A stretch of 57,957 nt of DNA, from the NCBI RefSeq assembly GCF_003219795.1, contig NZ_QJVC01000025.1, positions 1-57,957 of the forward strand, in the 5' to 3' direction. A program made the position numbers and the translations under genes. Each line of letters begins with the position of its first letter. The first letter of the stretch is position 1. The notes beneath the pieces were generated by a model. That model had not been told where the DNA came from, did no database searches, and saw only the letters and a program-made list of their open reading frames with translations. This stretch comes from Arthrobacter psychrolactophilus. GTDB lineage: Bacteria > Actinomycetota > Actinomycetes > Actinomycetales > Micrococcaceae. Positions 1-9,246 of this stretch are shown here, in pieces.

Positions 1-76
1 CGCCACCGGTCAACCCATTGCTGCCACCGGTCAAAACAAACTGCAGCCACCGGTCAGTTTAAAGTTGCAGTTGACA
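1..76. mobile_element. End of an IS21-like insertion sequence (partial)
   Basis: Three copies of the core gccaccggtca start at 2, 23 and 46, spaced 21 and 23 bases apart. Spaced short repeats next to the terminus are typical of IS21-family ends. Read inward from the right, the end would begin TGTCAACTGC at about base 76. No transposase lies inside the window, so the family call rests on the repeat layout alone. Confidence 0.5.
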
Positions 77-492
77 GTCATACGCAGGCTGGTACCAAGA
101 TACGAGGAACCCGCCCAAGACCACGGTGATCCCCATCTATCCAGTGAAACCGCCACCCGTTCGTCTTGTTTTGATCCCCTCGCGCGATATGGCATGAAAC
201 CGAAGAAGATCAGGGACTATCCAACTGAGCTCAAAAATATGCTCGCGGTCGCCCTGCGGACATCGAGTCCAATGTCTTTCAGCCTCGCGATTAGCCAGAA
301 CATTTGGCCCTAAAAGCTCAGTAAACTCAATGAACCAGTGTTCGGAGAAAATACGCAACATCCCAATCCCAGGGGTTGGCCGAGCTTCTGCGCTGGATGA
401 TCGGTAGCCTGGCCGAATAGCGTTTGGCCTCAAGTGTGGGATGTGATCTACATGCACCATTCCTATGACGTGGAACTGGCGGATACTTTGGA
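77..492. other. Gap with a possible gene fragment cut by the insertion sequence
   Basis: No complete gene is supported. A plus-strand reading at about 88-130 gives VPRYEEPAQDHGDP, which resembles VPGYEDPAWDYGNP in the small gene at 9247. The similarity begins just inside the insertion-sequence end, so this may be a relative of that gene interrupted by the element. Nothing recognisable lies between 320 and 492. Confidence 0.3.
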
Positions 493-1596
493 TCAGGGGC
501 CGTAGCGGGGTTCCACAACTGTGTCTTGCACGACCGCCATAGCCGCCGGTAGTGTCAGACTGGCACCGTTAGGAAGCGTTCGACTTCGAAGTAAATCACC
601 GTATAACGTCAGGTGCTTTTGGACCATCCGTTCTGCACTGAATCGCGCTTCCACTGAGGCCCGGCAGATGGTTCTGTTCAACGCTGGCGCGGACTCGAGA
701 GCAGCAGCCAGCCCAGTGATGGTCGTGCGTAAATGTCCTGTGACGCCTTCTTGGACAATCTCCGGCGCCGAACCCCGGGATGTAGCAATGACTGGTGTTC
801 CCGCCGACAAGGATTCGATCATGACCATCCCGAATGGTTCATCCCACTGAATGGGATTCAACAAAGCCACAGCCTCTCTAAGTAGCTGGTACTTTTCCTC
901 GGCATTCACTTCACCGACATATTCGATTCCCGCTCCCAGCAATGGCCTGACCACAGTGTCGAAATACTCGTGTTCGGCTACAGTCCGCATTTTCGCGGCA
1001 ATCCGCAACGGCATTCCTGCCAGCCGTGCTACTTCAATGGCTTCCTTGACCCCTTTTGCCGGATCCATTCGGCCTAGAAAACACGCATACCCACCATGTC
1101 CCTGGCCCCACCCAATCCTCGTTGTATCGATGCCGTGATGGATAGTACGGGTAACGCTACCTTTGGGCGCCGTCCGTGCCTGATGGTGGGAGATTGCGAT
1201 CAAAGAAGCATCACGGGCGCAATCTTGGTAGACGCTCCGAAGCGCACCGGAAAAAGGTCCGTGTGCCGTCACGACCACCGGAATCTCCGAAGGTCTCCGC
1301 CTATAGAAGGCGCCAGCAAGTGTGTTGTCATGAATGACATCAACATCCGACAGTGCTTTGTAGGCCAAGATGGCATGTCGCAGCTCGTCCGCGCAAGACC
1401 CGACAGATCCGGCGTTGCTTATGGCCGTGCCAGGCACCAGCTCCACCGGGCAGCGGCTATCCGATGAGGCCACCAAAACCACCTCGTGGTCTGCAGCGCT
1501 GAGCCCTCGCGCGAGTACGTCCATCACCGCTTCGATGCCACCATAGGCCGGCGGAGGAACAGGAATCCAAGGCGGTGCGATCAGTCCAATGCGCAT
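493..1596 (-). CDS. Glycosyltransferase family 4
   Basis: This 367-residue protein should move a sugar from a nucleotide donor to an acceptor in the cytoplasm. It has the two-lobed GT4 layout. The N-terminal lobe begins with a beta strand and a PPxAYGGIE loop. The C-terminal lobe has the E-x7-E donor site (EPFGMVMIE) followed by AGTPVIA and a late PEIV motif. The start is an ATG behind GAGGAGG. The stop of the glycan-debranching-like gene upstream falls inside this ribosome site, so the two are almost certainly one operon. The pairing suggests alpha-glucan or trehalose-type metabolism, but the substrate cannot be read from the sequence. Confidence 0.85.
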   Translation of the reverse strand: MRIGLIAPPWIPVPPPAYGGIEAVMDVLARGLSAADHEVVLVASSDSRCPVELVPGTAISNAGSVGSCADELRHAILAYKALSDVDVIHDNTLAGAFYRRRPSEIPVVVTAHGPFSGALRSVYQDCARDASLIAISHHQARTAPKGSVTRTIHHGIDTTRIGWGQGHGGYACFLGRMDPAKGVKEAIEVARLAGMPLRIAAKMRTVAEHEYFDTVVRPLLGAGIEYVGEVNAEEKYQLLREAVALLNPIQWDEPFGMVMIESLSAGTPVIATSRGSAPEIVQEGVTGHLRTTITGLAAALESAPALNRTICRASVEARFSAERMVQKHLTLYGDLLRSRTLPNGASLTLPAAMAVVQDTVVEPRYGP

Positions 1597-1608
1597 ACCG
1601 ATACCTCC

Positions 1609-3756
1609 TCATCTACCGCCCCCATTTCGGTGTACGTCCAATAGATCCACCAACGGTTTACGAACCGTTCGGTGGAGTTTTACAGTACTGGGCAGCCCCG
1701 CCACCTGTGTCTCCCCGTCGACAATATTCACGGCTAGACGCGATCCCGCCAATGGAACGTTGGCCACCCGTATGTCACCAAAACGTGGCGGCAGGACCGG
1801 GTCAACCCATAGCCCCCCTTGAGGCAAGCAGGGGTCGAACCGCAGCAGGACGCGCATCAGTTGGATGGGGGTGGCAGCTGCCCAGGCTTGAGGTGAGCAG
1901 GACGCCGGGTATGGGACAGGCGTCGGATACGTGTCGCGGTCCAGCCCGCAAAAAAGTTCCGGAAGTCGCCCACCAAAGGCCTCGGCGGCATCCAGAATGG
2001 CTGTAGCGATTCGCTGCGCCTCTTCGACATAGCCGTAGCGCATCAGGCCGCTGGCGATCAGAGCATTGTCGTGCGGCCAGATCGAGCCGTTATGGTAACT
2101 GGCCGGGTTATAGGCCGCCATAGCTGAGGACAGTGTTCGTACCCCCCACCCGGTGAACATCTCCTTTGAAACCAAATGCTCAGCGACGGCGCCGGCCTTG
2201 TCATCGTCGACAATGCCACTCCACAAGCAGTGACCCATGTTTGATGCGCAGGAATCCACGACGTTCTTATCTCGATCCAGCGCCAGAGCATAGTAACCAC
2301 GCCGGGGCAGCCAAAATCGTTCGTTAAAGGCGTCCTTCAGCGCGGCGGCTTTGTTCCCCCAATGAGTGGCCAGCGCAGAATCCCCAGCATCCTGCGCCAT
2401 GAGCGCCCGGCTCAGGTAAGCCGTATATACATAGCCCTGAACTTCGCACAAAGCAATTGGCGCCTCCGCCAGCGCACCATTGGCAAAAGTTATCCCATCC
2501 CATGAGTCCTTCCACCCTTGGTTGATGAGGCCGTGCTTCGTGGTCCTGGCATATTCGACGAATCCATCGCCGTCGGCATCACCGTAGGTTTCGATCCACT
2601 CCAGCGCACGGTCGATAGCGGGTAGAAGGGAGCGGGTGACATCGCTTTGGAACCCCCACCGGGCCAGCTCGCCGGCAAGGGTGACAAACAACGGTGTGGC
2701 ATCTACCGAGCCGTAGTAGGCGCTGCCGCCGCCCAAAGCCAGACCGGTGTTGACCCCAAATCGGACTTCGTGCAGGATCCTCCCAGGTTGCTCCTCGCTG
2801 CGAGCATCCACTTTTTGCCCCTGCGTATCAGCCAGCGTGCACAAGGTTCCCAAGGCCAAAGACGGGTCCAAAGGAAGCGCCATGAAGGATGTGAGCAGAG
2901 AGTCCCGTCCGAACAGGGCCATGAACCAAGGTGACCCCGCCGCGACAACCACCCGGCCAGGATGCTCCGGGTTAAAAATCCTCAGTGATCCCAAGTCCGC
3001 TTGACTCGTTTGCAAGATTTTTGCAAGCCCTGCGTTGGACAACGACACTGTAGGGACATGACTCTGCCAAGCGAGGAGGCGTTCCTCAGGAATGTCTTGG
3101 GGGCGGATAGCGCCGTCCATATCGGGACCGATGCCTTCAATGCTGGGAGTCATCGATATCCGGCATGTCCATGTTCCTTGGGGCGCTATGAACGTTTGGT
3201 AGGTGATGGTCTGGCCGATAATGTGGCCACCGGGCGCGTCAATGGAAATTTGCTGGTGGCGGCCGTGCCGAACAGCTTCGATGGTGAGGGAACTACCCAC
3301 GCTCCGTACGGTATGTCGAGGCACGTGGGGTGTCCTAGCCTCCTTGACTTCGAAGAGATCAGCGAAGTCGGCGCCCAAGGACACTGTGACCGAGCATTTC
3401 GCGATGTCAACGGAGTGGTTGGTCACTCTCAATTCTTCCACGAGGCCGCCGTCGATGCTGCGGCGGCGTTCCACGAGAAGATTGCTATCAGCGAGGCCAT
3501 CCGACCGGGCTGCCCGTCCTATGAAGGCGGCTCGGAAAGGATCAATGATCGTATTTCCTAGCGACTCGATGGGCCGCCCATTGATGCCTAGTTCCCAACG
3601 CGACACAAACCTCGTGTCCCGGAAGAAGACTCCATGAGGATGGAGCGGGTCCATGTCCCCATTGGAAGTCGAAATGCAAAATGATGTTCCCGCGAGCAAC
3701 GTGACAGAACCCGAGCCAGCAGATTCAGCCCTGTTATCCATGTTCCAACCGGTCAT
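1609..3756 (-). CDS. Amylo-alpha-1,6-glucosidase / glycogen-debranching-like protein
   Basis: A 715-residue protein in two parts. The N-terminal beta-rich domain carries the FFRDTRF signature at residues 44-50, as in GDE_N_bis proteins. The C-terminal (alpha/alpha)6 domain has GRDSLLTSF, SWDGITFANG and NGSIWPHDNAL, as in GDE_C and related glycoside hydrolases. The family trims branched alpha-glucans, and some members act on other sugars, so the exact substrate is open. The start is an ATG 7 bases after GGAGGTGAGG. The glycosyltransferase at 1596 follows with no real gap. No signal peptide is visible, so the protein is probably cytoplasmic. Confidence 0.85.
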   Translation of the reverse strand: MTGWNMDNRAESAGSGSVTLLAGTSFCISTSNGDMDPLHPHGVFFRDTRFVSRWELGINGRPIESLGNTIIDPFRAAFIGRAARSDGLADSNLLVERRRSIDGGLVEELRVTNHSVDIAKCSVTVSLGADFADLFEVKEARTPHVPRHTVRSVGSSLTIEAVRHGRHQQISIDAPGGHIIGQTITYQTFIAPQGTWTCRISMTPSIEGIGPDMDGAIRPQDIPEERLLAWQSHVPTVSLSNAGLAKILQTSQADLGSLRIFNPEHPGRVVVAAGSPWFMALFGRDSLLTSFMALPLDPSLALGTLCTLADTQGQKVDARSEEQPGRILHEVRFGVNTGLALGGGSAYYGSVDATPLFVTLAGELARWGFQSDVTRSLLPAIDRALEWIETYGDADGDGFVEYARTTKHGLINQGWKDSWDGITFANGALAEAPIALCEVQGYVYTAYLSRALMAQDAGDSALATHWGNKAAALKDAFNERFWLPRRGYYALALDRDKNVVDSCASNMGHCLWSGIVDDDKAGAVAEHLVSKEMFTGWGVRTLSSAMAAYNPASYHNGSIWPHDNALIASGLMRYGYVEEAQRIATAILDAAEAFGGRLPELFCGLDRDTYPTPVPYPASCSPQAWAAATPIQLMRVLLRFDPCLPQGGLWVDPVLPPRFGDIRVANVPLAGSRLAVNIVDGETQVAGLPSTVKLHRTVRKPLVDLLDVHRNGGGR

Positions 3757-4546
3757 GGCGCATCCTCACCTCCGCCGCCTCGCCACGGTTCTTTATGTAT
3801 AGAATTCGCTCGGTCCGAGACAGACCCAATCACCTGTTGAACCAACTCGTCCATAACGATAGATTGTCTTTGCTGCGGGCCGACGTTCCATATCCGGGGC
3901 CACGGCTTACGAGCGGGTTTTCGACCCAAGGATCGGTAGTGGACGGTTTGACCATCCCTGCGTATCTGGGCGAGCTCTTGACGCAGGCAAGGTCGGAGAG
4001 TCTATGATCCGATGGGTGGCTGCTTCACCCTTAGCACCGACGTTAGTCACATCTTCCGCAAATGACCACCGTTTCTACACATCTAATTCGATGTAGACAC
4101 TGGAACGATATGAACACGCTTTTGCTTCGGTTCACATAATCTGGGGCAACAATTCCCTGGCAACCCTCGCCTCTATCCGCCACGAAACGAATCGATCAGA
4201 CGAGCACTACCTCGCTTGAATTTACCTTCCAACTCCGGCTCCCTAAAAATAGAGTCTGAACGTCTAGATGTTCAGTCCTACCCGAGGGTCTTGAACTTGC
4301 CAGATTCGAAATGAGTCCCAACAGTTGCCGTGCGGCGCCGGAGCACGCCACGGATTCTTTACGCCTCTGGGAAGAGAGTAGGAGCCTAGGGTCAACCCGA
4401 ACTTCCTCTATAAAAGGGTAGATTAATGCTCCTGACGGGGTTAAGGTCAAATCATGTCGCGAAGATGGCTCCACAACTATTCGCGATGAAGCCTTAGCCC
4501 CGGGTTTTCAACTAGTCCAACGACGGTTTGATGACTAGGACGCGTG
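3757..4546. other. Intergenic stretch, no supported gene
   Basis: About 790 bases between the divergent debranching-like gene and dps. Short open frames on both strands have neither a convincing ribosome site nor recognisable sequence. Base composition is lower in GC than in the flanking genes. It should hold the promoters for both neighbours, but no clear promoter boxes were found. Confidence 0.4.
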
Positions 4547-5032
4547 ATGGATGCATCAAAAAAACTCAGTGCCAATCTGCAACTAGTGCTTGTTGACCTG
4601 ATCGAACTCCATGTGCAGGGCAAACAAGCTCATTGGAACGTGGTCGGCCGGAACTTCCGCGATCTACATCTTCAAATCGACGAAGTAGTCACCGTTGCCA
4701 GAGAATTTTCCGACCGGATCGCCGAACGTATGCGGGCTCTGCATGCCGTCCCCGATGGACGCAGTACTACGGTGTCAGCGTCAACCAAGCTCACCGCATT
4801 TCCAGACGGGCTGACCGATACAAAGGACGTAGTAGATCTCATCGGTGCCCGTTTGGAACAAGTTGCAGCGACTGTCCGTGGCGTGCACGACCCAGTCGAT
4901 GACGAAGACCCGACCACGGCGGATCTGCTGCACGAAATCCTTGCTGCCGTGGAGCAACTGGCATGGATGATCGAAGCGGAAAACAAATCCACCCACAAGA
5001 AACCCCACAAGTCTCCGACGAAAACCGCCTAA
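4547..5032 (+). CDS. dps: Dps-family ferritin-like DNA-binding protein
   Basis: A 161-residue ferritin-like protein that oxidises and stores iron and coats DNA under stress. Visible are KQAHWNVVG (the ferroxidase histidine), then D-x3-E in SDRIAERMRAL, the inter-subunit iron site of Dps proteins. The C-terminal tail after residue 148 is rich in Lys, His and Pro (KSTHKKPHKSPTK), a likely DNA-binding tail. The ATG at 4547 sits 6 bases after AGGA; a GTG three bases earlier is the alternative. It is only distantly related to the second Dps at 44929, so this is not a recent duplicate. Confidence 0.92.
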   Translation: MDASKKLSANLQLVLVDLIELHVQGKQAHWNVVGRNFRDLHLQIDEVVTVAREFSDRIAERMRALHAVPDGRSTTVSASTKLTAFPDGLTDTKDVVDLIGARLEQVAATVRGVHDPVDDEDPTTADLLHEILAAVEQLAWMIEAENKSTHKKPHKSPTKTA

Positions 5033-5044
5033 GAGGCGACAGAA

Positions 5045-6136
5045 ATGACGTTGACGAGGTTGACGAGTGGGGCGACGCCGCCCAGCCAAGGTTTAGCAAC
5101 TGCCGGTCACATACTACCCATCGACTCAAACCCTGGTCGGCACGTCGTGCTGGGCAGAATGGCTAAGACTGCGAAATTTCTGGATCAGGTGGTTTCCCAT
5201 AGTGCTTCAGCTGTGGGAACTCCTGTCGCCGCAGTGAAACTGGCAAGGAACATCGCCCGGTTCCTACCCCGACCGGACCTGACTGGATTCCTCCCCTACT
5301 GGGGAGCACTGGCAGCCTTGGATTCCGTGGACTTGGGTGTGGATAAAATCATTGAACCACATCTTGATGCTCCGAACATCCTAGACGAGACAGGCTCCCC
5401 AAGCACAGACGACCGTTCAATCTGGGTTGTCTTTGCCGCGCGTTCAATCTGGGTTGTCTTTGCCGCGGAGGGTTCTTGGCATCATCTTCAGACCGGCAGC
5501 ATCGACAACAACCACCGTACATTGACAGGTACCGAGCCTAGGTGCTCCCCCACCACAATCCTCAACAATGTCATCGTCACCGCACACACAGAAACCATAC
5601 GGCGCGCCTGCGCCGTGGACCTGCGGCAACCGGGGTTTAGCCGTGCCGGGTCCCCATGGGCCGCTTGTGGTCTAGTGGAGGTGCCCCGCCGGACATTATC
5701 GTTCGACGAGGTCGCCGCCATTCCAATCGCCGACGTCGGATGGTCCTTCGACAGACCCGGATCTCCCTGGTGCGGAATCGGAGTTGCGGCCATCTGGCAC
5801 GGAGCCATGTTTGCGATAGCCCGCAGGCTATTTGAGTACTGTACGGCTAGGACCCCGGGCCATATCACCCTTTTACACCTCGACGAGGCGAACGCCGACA
5901 TTCACCGAAGCGCCATCCCTCTCCGAATAGCGGCAGTCGAGCTCGGCGAGTCGGGCGGCGCGTCCACACAACTGACAGCGGTCCGCACACGCGCCGTCGT
6001 TGTCGTTGTCGTAGCCAAGGTCGAGATAGTCATGGCCGTAGCCGCCCACGGCTTGGGGCCTGCTCCATTGACGTTCGAAGCTGAGCATGCCAAACGCATC
6101 GCCGATCTGAGTCTCTGCGCGCGTGAAGACTCGTGA
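5045..6136 (+). CDS. Acyl-CoA-dehydrogenase-like protein with internal duplication
   Basis: A 363-residue protein resembling actinobacterial acyl-CoA-dehydrogenase-like proteins found beside sugar-modification genes. Visible are the early EPHLDAPNIL segment, the central WVVFAAEG and LTGTEPRCS region (usually TGTKPWCS, near the flavin) and a C-terminal GPAPLTFEAEHAKRIADL segment. A 27-base unit is perfectly repeated at 5414-5440 and 5441-5467, adding nine residues in frame next to the flavin region. The altered TGTEPRCS motif and the repeat suggest weakened function. It starts 12 bases after dps with a weak AGAGGCG ribosome site. Its end overlaps the broken SDR. It may already be a pseudogene without stops. 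Confidence 0.55.
   Translation: MTLTRLTSGATPPSQGLATAGHILPIDSNPGRHVVLGRMAKTAKFLDQVVSHSASAVGTPVAAVKLARNIARFLPRPDLTGFLPYWGALAALDSVDLGVDKIIEPHLDAPNILDETGSPSTDDRSIWVVFAARSIWVVFAAEGSWHHLQTGSIDNNHRTLTGTEPRCSPTTILNNVIVTAHTETIRRACAVDLRQPGFSRAGSPWAACGLVEVPRRTLSFDEVAAIPIADVGWSFDRPGSPWCGIGVAAIWHGAMFAIARRLFEYCTARTPGHITLLHLDEANADIHRSAIPLRIAAVELGESGGASTQLTAVRTRAVVVVVVAKVEIVMAVAAHGLGPAPLTFEAEHAKRIADLSLCAREDS
5414..5467 (+). repeat. Perfect 27-base tandem duplication inside a gene
   Basis: Two identical head-to-tail 27-base units keep the reading frame and duplicate the peptide RSIWVVFAA. Such perfect repeats usually arise by recent replication slippage, or they could be an assembly artefact. Confidence 0.95.
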
Positions 6137-6928
6137 AGACTACGGTAGACGATCCACTGGCCGAGCTGGGCGCATTGCTGGCAAGCGGCAAGGAGATACC
6201 GGGGTGAGATTCTCACTAACCGAACACGGCACGCCGGCGCGAGTGGACGCACTCCCACCGGGCGCCGATGTCGCCTTCACCTATCTGCCGGAAGAGGACG
6301 GCGACGCGGCCCAGACGGTCCAACTCATTGAAGACGCCGGACAAAGCGCACTGGCCCTCCCCGACGACCTGCAGGACGAAGGATTCTGCCTTGAGGTAGC
6401 TGCCCAGGTAGTGGAACAGCTAAGCGGCATTGACGTGTTGGTAAACAACGCAGGCTACCAGATGGCCCAGCCCAACGGAGTCGAAGACATAACCACCGAC
6501 CAGCTGGAACGCACCTACCGGACCAATGTCTTCGCACTGTTCTGGCTAGTCAAGGCCGCCCTGCCCCATTTGCGGCCCGGATCATCCATCATCAACATCA
6601 CCTCTATTCAGGGCTACCATCCTTCTCCGTCGCTCATTGACTATGCGTCGACGAAAGCCGCTATCACCAGTGCCACCTTCTCCCTGGCCCAATCCCTAGG
6701 CGGACGGGGTATCCGAGAGAACGCCGTCGCACCCGAACCGATTTGGCCCCCTCCAGCCACCCAACCAACCAACCGAAAAGATCGAGGAGTTCGGTCAGGA
6801 CACGCCCCCTTGGGCGGGCTGGCCAGCCTGCCGAACTCGCGGGCACCTATGTGTTCCTTGCTTCCCCTGATTCTACCTATGTATCGGGCACAGTCGTCGG
6901 GGTGACGGGCCGGCGACACCTCGCCTAA
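6123..6928 (+). pseudogene. Broken short-chain dehydrogenase/reductase
   Basis: The middle of the reading frame matches the intact SDR at 46960-47859: [43 protein letters not shown] (with Tyr and Lys of YxxxK) and [12 protein letters not shown]. The N-terminal part with the cofactor-binding TGxxxGIG motif is missing and replaced by unrelated codons. After about 6745-6790 the frame shifts: the natural C-terminus ([13 protein letters not shown] type, ending YVSGTVVGV) continues in another frame to 6928. With no cofactor site and a frameshift the gene cannot make a normal enzyme. It overlaps the end of the preceding gene by 14 bases, which points to a deletion junction. Confidence 0.85.
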
Positions 6929-6961
6929 CCTTTCAAGCCCAGTACCGCAAAGGAGGATGAG

Positions 6962-8302
6962 ATGGCCAAGCAAACACGGGACGAGGACACCTCCGCAACA
7001 CCGGAGCCTACGCAGAAATCTTCCCTGACACGGCTAGGTAAGGCCTTGGGACCAGGGTTAGTCACTGGGGCCGCCGACGACGATCCCTCCGGCATTGCCA
7101 CGTACGCTCAGGCCGGGGCAATGTTCAAAAATGCTGCCCTCTGGACAGTGCCGGCCACCTTGCCGATGATGATGGCGGTGCAGGAGATCTGCGACCGAAC
7201 GGCGCTAACCACCGGTGAGAGCCTAGGCAAGCTCGCCCGCAGAAAGTTCACCCGTGGCATTCGCACGATCATCGCGATTCTCATCGCCGCCTTGTTGATT
7301 GCCAACGGCGTTAATCTGGCGGCCGATCTGATGGCCATCGGTGAAGGAATGGAAATGCTGGGTGCAGGGCCGGGACCGGTGTGGAGCGTCCTTAGTGGCG
7401 CCACCATCACAGCGCTGCTCATGAAAGGGTCCTTTAACTCGATCGCCAAGGTCTTCAAATGGCTCTGCCTTGTCCTGTTTACCTACGTCGGCGTCCTTAT
7501 ATTCACCCACATCGACTGGAGTGACGTCCTCAAGGGACTGACGTTCCAACAGACCCAGTTCAGGCTGTCCTACTGGGCCATCATTGTTGCCGTTTTGGGA
7601 ACCACAGTCTCTCCATATCTGTTCTTTTGGCAAAGTGCCCACCGCGTAGAAGAACTGAGGGATGAGAAGCTTGACGGCGGTGAGGCACCATCTTATGCAG
7701 AGAGATCCCGAGACGGTGCAGAGCGCAAGCAGACCGATGCCCGAATTGACGTGTTCACCGGCATGGCCTTCTCCGTCCTGATTATGTTCGCCATCATGGT
7801 GGCAACCGCATCAACCCTCGGTACCCAGGGACTGGAGGTGAACAGTGCCGCCGACGCTGCGAAAGCACTCGAACCCATAGCCGGACCCCTGGCGAAAGTC
7901 CTTTTTGCCTTGGGTTTCATCGGTTCCGGATTGTTAGCGGTTCCCGTTCTCGCCGCCTCAGGTGCCATCGGAATGGCCGGACTGCTGAATAAGAACTGGG
8001 GGCTAGAACGCAGCCCCAAGAAGGCGCCTGTCTTCTACCTACTGCTGGCTGCGGGAACCATTGCCGGAACCTTACTCTCCGCCATTCTCAGCGACCCAAT
8101 CGCTCTTCTGGTCCTCAGCGCAACAATCAATGGGATTGCCGCAGCGCCCTTTCTAGTGGTCGTTATGCTCATTTCCGGCGACCCCGCCATCATGGGAACC
8201 CACCGCAACGGCTTGCTCGCAGGAATCACTGGATGGGCTACAGCAGGAATTATGGCCGTGGCGGGCGTGATCGGCATATGGGCAACGATTGTTGGCAGCT
8301 AG
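6962..8302 (+). CDS. Nramp-family transporter with altered metal site
   Basis: A 446-residue integral membrane protein with about 11 hydrophobic helices and a strong AAGGAGG ribosome site. The first helix carries DDDPSGIATYAQAG where metal-transporting Nramp proteins have DPGN. Helix 6 reads VSPYLFFWQSA where they have MPH. Both known metal-liganding motifs (Asn in DPGN, Met in MPH) are therefore absent. In the family this pattern marks Nramp-related proteins that do not carry manganese or iron and may carry Mg2+ or another substrate. A hydrophilic, charged loop at about residues 225-255 follows helix 6. Family is certain; substrate is not. Confidence 0.88.
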   Translation: MAKQTRDEDTSATPEPTQKSSLTRLGKALGPGLVTGAADDDPSGIATYAQAGAMFKNAALWTVPATLPMMMAVQEICDRTALTTGESLGKLARRKFTRGIRTIIAILIAALLIANGVNLAADLMAIGEGMEMLGAGPGPVWSVLSGATITALLMKGSFNSIAKVFKWLCLVLFTYVGVLIFTHIDWSDVLKGLTFQQTQFRLSYWAIIVAVLGTTVSPYLFFWQSAHRVEELRDEKLDGGEAPSYAERSRDGAERKQTDARIDVFTGMAFSVLIMFAIMVATASTLGTQGLEVNSAADAAKALEPIAGPLAKVLFALGFIGSGLLAVPVLAASGAIGMAGLLNKNWGLERSPKKAPVFYLLLAAGTIAGTLLSAILSDPIALLVLSATINGIAAAPFLVVVMLISGDPAIMGTHRNGLLAGITGWATAGIMAVAGVIGIWATIVGS

Positions 8303-8472
8303 TGATTGTCAATGTGAGTGAATTCCATCAAAAAGGTACCGTCCACATTGGTACCGACGCCGCCAAAATATCCCACGGGGAATGGGCGAATTCTGCCTTT
8401 GAACGCAATAGAAGGTTCGAATAATTCCAGCAACTTGTTCAGATCGTCCTCCTTGTCCGCCAGCCGTTGGCT
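8299..8472 (-). pseudogene. Possible C-terminal remnant of an unknown gene
   Basis: A 58-codon open stretch without ATG or GTG near its beginning, bounded upstream by a stop. Its stop codon overlaps that of the Nramp gene on the other strand. The peptide has protein-like segments (LNKLLELFEPSIAFKGRIRP and GGVGTNVDGTFLMEFTHI), but I do not recognise the family. It may also be chance. Confidence 0.2.
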
Positions 8473-9246
8473 TCAACGGCTAGCTACCATCAAAATCATG
8501 CGTCTTGAAATGGCCGCACCTACCTGAAATCGGCTTTTCACCGCCTAGGCAAAAAGAAAACCATCCCATTTTCAGGTTGCTAGAACTTTGGTACGCCTTG
8601 AACAGTGTAAAGGGGAGAATATCCCTGAGCACTTAGAAGGGAGCCGGCAATAACAAGCAACCAAGGCAGCGCTGGAATACCACGACACACCAAACCGAGA
8701 TCCTCAGGGGAAAATTGGCCATATAGAATCTAAAACATTTGTTAACTAATTCGGGGTTTAGTTAAACAAGGAAAACCTCTGTTCTCCAGAAATTCATCTG
8801 TAGATCGTGCTCAAGGTGGGATACGAACCAGAATTTTGCCTTTGCAACCAATAGGAAGTATCGGAACTCCGCGGAAGTACGACGCAATCCGGCGGGAGAG
8901 TGTTGACGTTACCAACAGGCCGCCTTTCATCCGCACTACTCGAACACTTCCACTGCCATACCTGCGATTGCCGTTGGGGACTGGTGCCATACCACTCCCC
9001 TTGGAAACAAATGGAACAAGTGAGTTGTTGTAGAAGATCAACCGAGGACGTTCTAGTCCAAGACAGACTAGGCAGGATTGCCCTGGCAAGTGTTAGCTCC
9101 GCAACGAGCCGGACCCTATAAAAATCCGCTGGACGTTGGATATGCCTGTAGTTATAATTTATCCAGTGGCGATTTCGCCTAGAAGTCGAGCAGCCGGCGT
9201 TTGAGGGCACATTGTGCCACATCCCCTGCTCGATTAAGGAATACTC
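8473..9246. other. Lower-GC gap, no supported gene
   Basis: About 770 bases, visibly richer in A and T than the rest of the window. Overlapping short open frames on both strands show no ribosome site or known family. There is an imperfect inverted repeat near 8740-8768 (ttaacta ... tagttaa). The stretch looks like decayed DNA. Confidence 0.4.

Noticed and set aside
3795-4474. Short open frames in the gap before dps
   Set aside because: No ribosome site, no recognisable family, and atypical composition.
5488-5901. Minus-strand frame opposite the acyl-CoA-dehydrogenase-like gene
   Set aside because: The plus-strand product matches family motifs along its whole length; the minus-strand product does not.
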